Positions 17,642 through 28,006 of a stretch of DNA of 64,000 bases are shown one piece after another. Source of the stretch: Rotaria sp. Silwood1 (lineage: Eukaryota; Rotifera; Eurotatoria; Philodinida; Philodinidae). The notes under the pieces were generated by a model. The model worked only from the letters and a program-made list of their open reading frames with translations, made no database searches and had not been told where the DNA came from. The DNA is taken from contig CAJNOP010000095.1 in assembly GCA_905250075.1 (NCBI GenBank), positions 423,622 to 487,621 on the forward strand. The letters run 5' to 3'. Positions within the stretch are counted from its first letter, which is position 1. The number at the start of each line of letters is the position of its first letter. The position numbers were made by a program, and so were the translations under genes.

Positions 17642-20600
17642 TTAATTATGATCTTTATGACGTTCGATTATTCGATGACTTATTTGATGTATATTCGAAT
17701 AAATTTGATCTTCATTTATGTTCTTATCATTGACTAATAATTGACTTTGATTTGTACCAATAATCGGTTTTGATACAATCATAAGTAAATCAGTTAAAAA
17801 ATCACGATTACCAAGTAATTCAACATGTGTTACAGCATATTCACCACCTCGTAAAGCATCTTCGAGACGTGTTGTTAATATATCAAATGTTGTTGTTTTA
17901 TGAACATATTCACGTATGATTGTTTGAACATGTCCAGGATTATGATAACTACCAAATTGTTTCCATGGACCTGCACACATATATCCAAGTGAAACAAGTG
18001 GAACAGTTGCGTCACCGGGACCAAGATAAACACCTGATTTAATATGTTCAGATGGATTCGTATGAGAAGTATTAAAAATAAGTAGAGCACTTGAACAATA
18101 ATCTGAATGAGGATAAAAACCATAAGAGTAACCACTGAAAAAAAAACAATTGAGTAATGGTTCAAGAAATTATATAAGAAAAAACTTCTTACCATTCAGT
18201 CATTGGTTCTTGGATATAACCATACACTAGAAACAGAAAATGATACTATGATCAATATTGTAGTTTCATTTCGATAAGATTCAAATGTGCAATATAACAA
18301 TACTAATTCTACAAGACATAAAATTATACATTTAGTTATTAAAGTAACAAAAGCAAAAACAAAAGCATTAGTATGAATGAAAGCCATATGTCTGATATCT
18401 AATAAATTCAATACTGTTTAAATCTATTTTTGATTTATTCGAACAATAGAACTCAAATTTTGAAAATAAACAAAGAAAATATTAGAATTGAAATATTTTA
18501 TGATGATGTAGAAAGAATACAAAAATTCGAGTTTTTGATTAAAACTTGTTCAACAGATTATTTTTAAATAGAATAGAGTCTTCAATCTATAACTGCTCTT
18601 AACTTTCAAATAACATGACACACAGTTTTTGTCTGTTGAAACTAGCTTAATATAGTTTTCTCTTATATTTATATCAATAATGATAAAACTTTTACTGCAA
18701 ACCATAGTTTGTTGATTTAAATCTTACAAGAATAGTTATTCATCAACTTTCGAGATCTTCAATTGATATCTCTGATCTCACACTTTTTTAACGAACGATA
18801 TCGTTTAATGCGTGTTAAAAATTTTGAATATCTTGAATATGAAATTTATACTCGAACTTCATATTTTAACTAACAGTCGATTTTGAATTCTTGTGCCTAA
18901 AATCTTATTTAATCACGAATAACGAATTTCTATTCAATTACTTCGAAAAATTTTTTATAGTTTTATTCTTTTTTTCTATTTTATTATTCCATAACTGAGA
19001 AAGTCCTTCATCATACTTTTTTATTACAATTTAAAACTTTCATATGTTTTAGCTATTTGGTCCGATCCTTTTTCTATAAAAGGTGAATATACTCTACTCG
19101 ATCGTCCATATTTTTATTGGAGACCAGTATATTAAAGCATATAATAAACATAAACATCTTACTGCAATAAATTTTCAGATTTGTTACGTTTGGTAAAGGT
19201 GTTGATAATGGATCTGACCAATATCTTGAGTCTGATTTCCATTTGTTTGTTTTATATTGATCTTTTTTTGTATGTACTGTACCATCTAAAGCATAATATT
19301 TATTAACTAAACTCATATAACGTGGTGCAATTGTTTTTAAAACATCAAGAAATTGTTCAACTGTATGATTATGTGTCATAATCTCTTCAACTAATTCGGG
19401 TTTAGCATAAAGTTCTTCAAGTATAGAATCAAAACCATGATCATAATCAATTTCTTCTTCACATTTTTCACGTAATTTTCTTAATCGACTTGCAAAATTT
19501 TTATAACGATCTTTAGGAAATGTAAGCATATGTTTGAATTCATTTTTTTCTGTGCCATAACATTCTTTCCAAACATCACTTCCACCTAAGTGTAAAATAT
19601 TAATTCAAAAAAAAAAACAAAGACATATTAAGAAAATAATATATTTACCTCGTGGAAACAATGATGGTATACTACCCAATGCACGAAAAAATCGTGGAAA
19701 TACAGTAAGCTTACCAATAACTTTACCAAGAATATTTCGACCAAGATCACCTAATACAGATGTATCTTTCATTTCACCTGATAGAACAGCACTTAATGCT
19801 TTCGGCGAACCTAATAATGGTCCACCAACATTAAGAAATGTTGCTACACTATAATCAAAAAGAAAACAAATAAACCAAGATTAATTAATTATACAAAAAA
19901 TAATTTTGACAATTTTTTTGCTTTCTCAACTTTTCTTCGATCCATTGATCACCTGCTTGTTCTGTAACCCATCGAAGAAAATAATATACATAATTAGCTC
20001 CCATTGAATGGGTTAACAATGCAACTTTTTCACCATGTTTTTGTCTATACCAAAAAAGATTTTAATACAGAAAAATTCAATAAATAAATCAATTTACCGA
20101 AGAAATTCTGTATAAAATTTTAATTGTGTAAAATAACCATCACGTTCTTCAAGAAATTGTGGTGGTAATCTCCAATCATAACCAAGTGTTACTAAATTGT
20201 TTGGATCATAACCAATATCAGCTAAATTATGTATTACTTTACTCCATAACCAATAGCCAGGAAATCTAACTCGTCAAAAGAAATATTAAAATACTGAAAT
20301 CAAAATATTAAAAAATTACATACACATAATCGGCTGCAGCCCAACCGAGTATAGGTCGAAGACGAATTGATTCAGGATCTTTCCTATATAAAGAAAATTG
20401 AAATTGAATTCATTATTTTTGACGAAAGTTTATTGCTTTTCTTTAAACAATTATTTATAAAAGAAAATTTTAAGATATCTTTTTTATAAGTTGTTTTTTT
20501 ATGCTACATACCAAGTTGAAAGATCAAGTGATATATGTTTAAGCCAACATTGATGATCTCGACCAATATTATCGACCATTTGCATTGATGTCCAAAAACG

Positions 20601-21110
20601 ATGACGAAATCGTCCTGTTGCACATTCTGTTCCTTCCCATAATTCTAAACCAGTTGATACAATACCAGGTATAATAATAATTGGCATTGATGGTTGTCGA
20701 TATTTTGCTAATTGTTGTCCAGGACGATATTGAAATTCTGAAGATGTTAAATTTAATTTTGTTAAAATATCTTCTATTGAATTTCGTATATGAATGGAAT
20801 AATCCGGTCGTACATACATAATTACATAGATTAAACAAATAAGGAAAAATAATTTACAACATAAATTTCTACATAACCATGGACGTTGTGTTGATTTTCT
20901 TGTATATTCGTTTTTATTATCATCAGTATCATTTTTAGCAGATGTTTTAAATGTAAAATATGATGCGAATCGTGGAATTATTGATTGTTTAGTTGATGGT
21001 TCCTCAGACTGTGGTACAGTAGAAGAAGTCGATGTATCACTTTTATTTCGACGATGATGAACATTTGTTTCACTTGGTTTTGATATAGAATCTGATGTTT
21101 CGTTCGTCAT
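17642..21110 (-). CDS. LCAT-family acyltransferase of PDAT type, membrane-anchored, 696 aa
   Basis: Eight exons sum to 2091 nt: 21110-20512, 20383-20324, 20265-20098, 20044-19931, 19848-19649, 19585-19163, 18226-18193 and 18134-17642. The N-terminus is a Ser/Thr-rich cytosolic tail, then one membrane segment (about residues 85-100, FFLICLIYVIMYV). The lumenal domain starts MPIIIIPGIVSTGLELWEG, the PDAT/LRO1-type opening, with paired cysteines (ECATG, QCWLKH). The triad is visible: S289 in THSMGA, D574 in GPGDATVP and H636 in THVELLG. KIYC occurs near the exon 6/7 join, as in PDATs. The known family reaction is acyl transfer from phospholipid to diacylglycerol to make triacylglycerol, in the ER. 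Alternatives are LCAT or lysosomal PLA2 (PLA2G15), but those have signal peptides and are shorter. A splice acceptor lies 4 nt before the ATG. Confidence 0.85.
18227..19162 (-). other. Long intron 6 of the acyltransferase gene
   Basis: A 936-nt intron in a gene whose other introns are about 50-130 nt. The donor is gtaaga at 19162 and the acceptor at 18227-18228. A 71-codon open frame (18196-18411) overlaps the acceptor and is a chance reading. No element recognised. Confidence 0.6.
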
Positions 21111-24100
21111 CGCTCTACGAAAAAAACAACATACATAAAAAAAAATGAGTAATAATATATATAACCTATATTTTTGCTGCCTTGTACTCAATACCAAAAG
21201 AACGTAAGGAGAAAGGCAAGAAAAAAACAAGTAAACAACGCATAAAATGTGAGCGAATGCAAAAAGACTATTACTATAAAATACTTTGACCTAGCAGTCA
21301 TATAATTCATTAGTTGTGTATATCTATTACATTTACATTACTCTTCAGTGGTTATATTCAATATTTCACCTGTTTAAGGATATAGACTGATGTGATAGAG
21401 TATAATAGAGATCAAGAAAACCTTTTTTTTTTATTCTATTCATAATTTTTGTCTAAAAAACAGATTTCATCGTATAGTTAAAACCAAATGTAGAGAAATA
21501 TCAAAGCTTGTTTTCTAATTGCAATTAGAAATAAAGTTTATCATGCAAACTTATTCATACCAACACATAACACACATGCATCGTGTAATATAAAAAAGAA
21601 AAGCTACATCACAATCATAACTTTAATTATCTGCCATTTTTCTAGCAACTTTAAATTCATGCAAAACCACCTGTCGTGAAATTACGATGGATATTTTCGA
21701 TAACATCATATTTATTCAAAATGATTGGCTTTGTTACAATTAAATAAATTACATGGTGGAACTAAATATTAAGAATAAAGCTTGTAGATAATCATATACA
21801 AGCGGTAGAAAATAATTTTACTAAAGAAAAAATTATCAAAATAATTAAATGTTCTTAAAAATTGATTTGACTTATGTAGCTATTTTTAAATAGAATGATA
21901 TGAGACTTAAACTGTATCATTAAAAGTTCGACAACAATAAAATAATTCTAATATAGACACCATTGGCACAAGCCTAAAGTGCTCATCTTACGAAGGTACT
22001 TATGATTGGGAAATTTTTAGTCTCTTTGTTGCAATCTATATGTATTCATTTGCAATTGCTTTTCAACTGCACAAGGTGATCTTCTTCTGTTTTCGAATAA
22101 GTAACTAAACTTTTTTAATCAGACATAAATCAATACGTATTTATATGATTTTATATAACTAGCTATTAAAACAAATAACGACGAGATCTTATACCAAACA
22201 TAATTGCTATTGTCTAATACTATTTTCGTTTTCTATATATATCTAAAGCTAGTGAATCCTCTTTTAAAATATGCCCTGTGATTGTTTATTATAATGCAAT
22301 ATACACAAGGGGAAAAAAGCGAAAATACTGTACTTCAGCGTACTTCCTGTACTTGCAGACTAAGCCATAACTTTGCATCAGATCTGTCTAGCTATTTCAA
22401 GTTTCTTATCGACCTGTGTTACGATATATTCGCCGGAGTCCAGCTTACATAAGTCATCCTCACCCTAAAGCCCAAATACTTCATTGTACTTCCAAAGTTG
22501 GAGTACAGTGAAGTATTTGGGTTTATTATAAGATAGACGTGCGCAGGCTGGACTCCCACTAATATACCATAACACAGGTCGATAAGAGACTTGAAATAGC
22601 TAAACAGATTTAATACACAGTTATGACATAGTCTGGAAGTACAGGAAGTACGCTGAAGTACGGCATTTTCACTTTTCCCTCCTTGAATATGCATCACATC
22701 ATGTTTTTCTCGTTTCACATGTAAACAATAAAGCATATATTGCTTACATAGCAAAGGTCGGTATCGCTTATTAGAATCAGAAATAAGCGTTCACTGTTGA
22801 AAATAAGAAGGTACTCATATTTAAGAGGCTCATCTCTAGCAAAGTTTACTGGAGCCAACTGTAGACTGCTCAGTATAATAAAAAAGATTTTACTATGGAA
22901 AGGAAATAAATGATAAAAACTTTTTTATGTATCTAATATTCAAGATATGTCTCAGAAAAAACTGTAAAAATCAATGTTTCGCTACTAATTCTTATTCTAA
23001 TCAACTGTTTTGGACAATCTTTTTTCTATATTATTTCTTCTAAAGCAATCTGCAGTCAGCAGCAAATTTTAGCTTTTTAGCTCATACCTTCTCTGAGTTG
23101 TGAACTATACACCGTGAAAAGCTTGATTGTCTTTAGTGATACGTACAGAAAAAAAGAAAAACAAAATTTTAAAAACATCGGAAAAAGCAAAAAAACATGA
23201 TGAATAATCCATTTTGTAGAGCGTATATTTTTCTGTCGAAATATATTTTTTCATCTATGATATCCTTTTCTGTCTATGATCATTCATCCGTCACACTCTA
23301 TGGCAAAACACTTTGTCATTCTTATGTAGAATGACATTATAATACATTTTTTTCTAATATGTAGACGTTAAGGTGAAACAGAAGTGATCATGAGATCAAG
23401 AATTTGTTGGAAAAACTACCAATAGAAAGAACATTTTCCCCTAACGATTTTATTCTCTTGTATGGAAACAAAACAGTCTTTCACTAAAAACTCGGTGTTA
23501 ACTTACTTCTTCGAAGGACATTTCGAAAATTATCACATCAATCGTTCATGAATGACTCATTTTTTTCTCGCTTAAATTTACATCGTAAGTATAGTTTTTA
23601 GAGTTGTACAACTAATTGAAAACTTCAACCTTCTATCCTATTTCTACGATGAAGAAATTTACATAATATGACAAAATGTAGAAGGCCATTTTTTTTCTGA
23701 AGGGTAGAATAATATTTTTATAGAATATATTAGACAATAACGAATTAAATGGTATCATATTTTTTATACCATCTGACTCGTTCCATTACGAAAAACTATT
23801 CTTCTTTTATTTCGAACACATATTCTGGGTTACATAGTAGTTTTGTTATATAATTTCAATGAACTATTACGATGTTTTTTTTTCGTTAAATAACACTATT
23901 TACATTACAATTACAGTGAAATAAGACGTATCTCAGCTAATCAAATATTGCGAAACTTCTCCTGTGTATCATGAGCATATTGTGGATACCCTTCAAGTCT
24001 ATTTTCATTTTTTTTCACGCAAATTGTGTCAAAGAAGTTGCTATTCGTTCATAGATAAAAGATAATCTCGCACTGTCATCATACTAGAAAGTTTACTTAT

Positions 24101-24637
24101 GTCAATATAATAGCTAAAATTTCATTATTCAAAAAACAATTTAATAACTGATAAGAAATTAAAAGCAATTTTTTTTTTGTCTCAAAAATCTATTTTTCCA
24201 TGATTGGAGTATTTTCATTCTGAATTAAATTTAGATTTTTAAGTACAATAAAATAATATTTGTCTGTCTCTCAAATATGAGTCATGATCGATGTATTCAA
24301 TGGCGTCTTTTTTTTTTTACTTTAAATGTTCTGTGTTCTTTTTTTATTTGTACTAGAATTTAGCTTTATGTGTGTAAGCGAATACTAGTATTCTCTTTCT
24401 TTGTGATAAAAAAAGATAGGAAAGAAAAAGAAAAAAATCAGCTGTCTACTCGCTATGTGCGCACATTCGACAACAGCAATAGATCGTGTTTATACGCGAG
24501 ACATGAAATCTGTACTGGTTGACGTTGGTTACGTCATGCATAAGAAATACTATAAAGATGCAAAATATACATTTAAATCTACAAAAAAAAGAATAAAAAA
24601 GAAATATCTCTATGTAATAATATTTTCTGTTTTTCAG
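21111..24637. other. Divergent intergenic region, acyltransferase to EF-hand gene
   Basis: About 3.5 kb between two genes that point away from each other, so both promoters should be here. It holds the palindromic element at 22291-22695. An in-frame open stretch upstream of the EF-hand ATG (24455-24637) ends in a polypyrimidine tract plus AG and looks like intron or outron, not coding. The open frame that extends the acyltransferase to 21230 is likewise probably leader. Confidence 0.6.
22291..22695. mobile_element. Foldback / hairpin element, about 0.4 kb palindrome
   Basis: Two arms of roughly 190 bp are imperfect reverse complements around a centre near 22497. The inner arm (cccaaatacttca at 22471 against tgaagtatttggg at 22519) and the outer arm (tgtacttcagcgtacttcctg at 22328 against caggaagtacgctgaagtac at 22641) match well, and similarity continues to an atgca motif at each end. 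No open frame. This is consistent with a non-autonomous foldback DNA transposon (MITE-like). I could not define a target-site duplication. Confidence 0.75.
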
Positions 24638-25234
24638 ATGGGAAATCTTCTACGTAAACAAGGTGAATTTTACAAAACGTTAAATGATGATTTATTAGCA
24701 CGTTGTCGTGCTATAACAGGATTTACCGATGATGAAATTCTTAATGAACATATAAAATTTTTTGAAGTTACTGGAAATGGTCGTTTAAAGAAATCCCATA
24801 TGGAAGAATTATTGGGTGATTACATTCCACCAGGAAAACATAAACATATTAAATATTTAACAGATTGTATTTTTTCGGCCATTGATACAAATAATGATGG
24901 TTATATTGACTTTCTTGAATATTTAACGAGTATAAAATTTTTTCAAACAGAATCTCCAATTGACAAAGCAGATTTTGTATTTCGTATTATTGATAAAAAT
25001 GGTGATAAACAAATTACAAGAAAAGAAATTGAACGTATACTTAAATGTTTAGAAGAATATCATAAAACATCATCGAATATTTCTGTTACAAGTGTAATGA
25101 GTAATGGCTCAAAACCAGCAGCAGAACTTGTTGTTGAAAAATTAGATGAAGATAAATCAGGATGTATTGGTATTTCAGAATTTGTTGATGGTTGGCTTAA
25201 AGATGAAACAATACGAGCATTATTTACATTTTAA
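24638..25234 (+). CDS. Neuronal-calcium-sensor-like EF-hand protein, 198 aa
   Basis: A single coding exon, 597 nt. Three canonical EF-hand loops: D83-E94 (DTNNDGYIDFLE), D119-E130 (DKNGDKQITRKE) and D170-E181 (DEDKSGCIGISE). The first hand (residues about 44-55, EVTGNGRLKKSH) is degenerate, as in recoverin, calcineurin B and NCS proteins. The N-terminus MGNLLRKQ fits N-myristoylation, which would allow a calcium-dependent membrane switch. The start at 24638 follows a tttttcag acceptor directly, so upstream sequence in the same frame is not coding. It could be a calcineurin-B-like, CIB-like or NCS-like sensor; I cannot decide. Its 3' end faces the next gene, 366 bp away. Confidence 0.82.
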   Translation: MGNLLRKQGEFYKTLNDDLLARCRAITGFTDDEILNEHIKFFEVTGNGRLKKSHMEELLGDYIPPGKHKHIKYLTDCIFSAIDTNNDGYIDFLEYLTSIKFFQTESPIDKADFVFRIIDKNGDKQITRKEIERILKCLEEYHKTSSNISVTSVMSNGSKPAAELVVEKLDEDKSGCIGISEFVDGWLKDETIRALFTF

Positions 25235-25600
25235 TTATGTACCAAAATAATGAAAAAAATAATAGATATTATTTGACAAATTATCACGTGTGACATTTTT
25301 TGTTTGTTTTTTTCAATATACGTATATATATAATCACTTTCACATTTTTTTCGAATCGACTAACAAGAAAAAAAAATATTTCAATAACACAAAAAGAAAA
25401 ACAAAAACAACAACAAAATAGTGAGTATTTGACAAATAAAGTTCGTTATTCAATATCTGTGTGAGACAAAACAGGTAACAAAAAAAACATCCACTGTACA
25501 AAAACAGTGATTTACAAGAAACAAAAAAAAATTAAATACTATACTAGAACATCACAGAAAACAGTGAAGAAAATTCGACACAAAAAGACAATAAAATTTT
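25235..25600. other. Convergent 3' intergenic region
   Basis: 366 bp between the stops of the EF-hand gene (+) and the 192-residue gene (-). A-rich on the plus strand, with an aataaag motif near 25436 that can serve the EF-hand gene. On the minus strand AATAAA overlaps the stop codon of the other gene (25605-25600). Confidence 0.6.
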
Positions 25601-27903
25601 TTATTGATAATCAAATGTAAAATGACGAAGATTGATGTTTAACGGTAAACTATCAATATCATCATAAAGACCGGTTAGTTCGAAGCCAATATTACGATGT
25701 AATTGTTGTGTACATGTACGACGAATGCCGAGTGGTGGCGTCCAGCGCCAATGATTCGGCCATTGAGCTCGACGTATGTAACCAGGAAAATCTTTATCAA
25801 AAAATATAAGAATTAAAGTATAGATATAAATTTACTTACAATAAGGTTCAATGCCTTTACATTCTTCGTCCCAATCTTCAACTACGAAAGGCCGACATGT
25901 GTCTTAAAAAATAATTTTATTTAATTAAAGAATTCATCAAATAACAGCTAGTCAGATAGAAGAAAGACTATGATTGTATAAGATTTACAATAGAATAAGA
26001 GCTTCTTAAATGTACCGATGCTCCCGGATCCCCCAAAATTCTTCTTCCATCTGATCAGGTGAAATTAAGATAAATCATGGATGAATTGTTTGAAGCCAGA
26101 TCTCTGGCAAACAGTATGATGTTTCAGGTAGTATTCCGTTTTTCCAAAAATTTTCGATGATTTCTGTCACTTGTGGCTTGAAAACATGACAAGTCTTTTT
26201 CGTTTTTTACTTTATCAATGCTTTTCTGATCGTTTATTCAAGAATTTTCAAAAAATTTTCCTTGTAGACAATTACCTTTTTTATTTGAAAGAGCGTGTAA
26301 AGATGTAGTACTTTTTGTGAATGAAGCTTTTTTATTATTATACAAAAAATGTACTTCTCTAGGTTGACGATCATTTTGTGAGATCTTTTCAAAGTATTGA
26401 ATATGTCATCCTTTCTGTCCGCTTACAAAATAACAACAAGACTTTGTCAGATATTGTAGCCTAACATGCTCTTTCAAATAAAAAAAAACATTAAACATAG
26501 TAAGGACTCATAGAGAATTTTGTATTATTAAATAAGCTACATTTTATTTGCTTTGATGACTATATCTTCAAAAACTTCATGATATAAGACTGAGTTTCAT
26601 GTAATGTGAAGGTACCTGATCTAAAATCGATTTTTCAGAGAGTGAAGATGAAATAACAACTCGAAAATTAAAAGAAAAACAACCACGAATGTATAAGATA
26701 TATTATTGATAAAGAGTGTTTTATAGACTATGCTGAAATATTTTCCTATACAATGCTTAAATTGGCCAGTTCTCGTATATCACATACAATACTTGATGTT
26801 TCGAAATACAGATTGTTCGAGAGGACAATAGATCATCTTACATGCTTTCGTTCTTTTCTTTGTATACTCCAGTTAGACTAGTAAGATTCACATTAAATTG
26901 TATTGTTAACATTCGTTGAAACTGTAGTTCTTCGAGATTAGTATTTAGTTTTAATTGATTTAGAACAGATGAATCTTCAGAACAGTTATTACACATCGCA
27001 TATATATATATATATGAGTTAATGATTTTCTATACTAAAATAAATACTGTCACATACAATTGACTGTTTACACAATGCGCTAAATTAATGAATAATCAAT
27101 TATCATTCACCAGCATCCAACAAGCAGAGTAAAAGATATTGATTTGATTTTCAAACATGAATGTACTGTCTGCTAAATGTCAAACCGTAACTTCTTTCAT
27201 TTAATGTTAGTTCTTTATTTAAAAAAAACCACATTTGATAGTTTCCAGATTTTTCCTGTTCAAGTTTTTCTATATCTAAAACATGATTTATATCATAGGT
27301 TTCGATATGAGAGGGGCTAGCCCCCTTATTTTTATATTGTGTCTGTGAAATTTGACATGATAGCTTTTCTCTGACACTTTCTAGTAGATATACTGGTTTC
27401 AACTATGTGTTCATTACTTCTAAAATGTATTGAAAGGCTTTGTTTTCGATTGTAGTTATTTCTCTGGATATACTTCGTTTCGAATATTTACCAAAAGCAA
27501 TAATAGAAAAAAAAAATTACTAACCATCATCATATGGATTTCGTGTTGAATAGGGAAAATGACAAGACTTGTTGTTATGAATTGTTCTAGATGTAATCGA
27601 TGCTATGTGTTCACTATTAAGATTTTCATTAGATTGCTTCTTAGTATCAGACATCATATTTGATTCATCTGCTTCAAAACTCAAATTAATAAAGCCCTCA
27701 TCATCATCATTATCATTAATTAATGTATCAATTGATTCATCATTAACATTATTTATATCAGATATGGATTGATTATCTTTATCTTCATTAAACTATAAAA
27801 GATATGAAAATAAAAAACCAAGAAAAAAAAGTATTTATAAAATTACACTAGGTGAACTATCTGTATCACTTTCGATGCCTGATGAAGAAGCATTCGACGA
27901 CAT
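25601..27903 (-). CDS. Unrecognised acidic protein, 192 aa
   Basis: Four exons, 27903-27847, 27792-27525, 25902-25840 and 25791-25601, sum to 579 nt with consistent phases. The N-terminal half is Ser/Asp/Asn-rich and acidic (GIESDTDSS, NDNDDDEGFINLSFEAD) and probably disordered. The C-terminal ~95 residues look folded and are rich in Trp, Tyr, Pro and Arg: SCHFPYSTRNPYDD, TCRPFVVEDWDEEC, YYFPGYIRRAQWPNHWRWT and PPLGIRRTC. I do not recognise the family. It starts 103 bp after the YJU2B stop on the same strand, with an acceptor AG (27911-27910) six nt before its ATG, so it may be the second gene of a trans-spliced operon. Its stop codon overlaps an AATAAA. The 1.6-kb second intron is unusually long. 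Confidence 0.72.
25903..27524 (-). other. Long intron 2 of the 192-aa gene
   Basis: 1622 nt. It holds a dispersed-repeat copy at about 26277-26560 and an 83-codon open frame (27402-27151, minus strand) that I cannot connect to either neighbouring exon and do not call. An (AT)n run lies near 27000-27016. Confidence 0.55.
26277..26560. repeat. Dispersed repeat copy 1, with short inverted ends
   Basis: ttttttatttgaaagagc near 26277-26294 is mirrored by gctctttcaaataaaa near 26468-26483. The right half (about 26390-26560, with catagagaattttg) aligns with 43375-43550 in a site-2 protease intron. No coding capacity; probably a short non-autonomous element. Confidence 0.45.
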
Positions 27904-28006
27904 CAAAATCTACAAATAAATAACCAATGTGTTTGTGTTTTGGTTTTTTTTTTATTTCAAAACATATTTTATTATTTAAAATATACAGAACAAAAAAAAA
28001 ACAGCA

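Noticed and set aside
21111..21230. N-terminal extension of the acyltransferase
   Set aside because: A splice acceptor lies 4 nt before ATG 21110 and the extension is AT-rich; the start at 21110 gives a normal-length protein. Not fully excluded.
24455..24637. N-terminal extension of the EF-hand protein
   Set aside because: The stretch ends in a polypyrimidine tract and AG at the conserved MGNLL start, so it is intron or outron; myristoylation also needs Gly at position 2.
27151..27402. 83-codon frame inside an intron of the 192-aa gene
   Set aside because: It fits no splice phase with the flanking exons, which join cleanly without it, and has no known domain.
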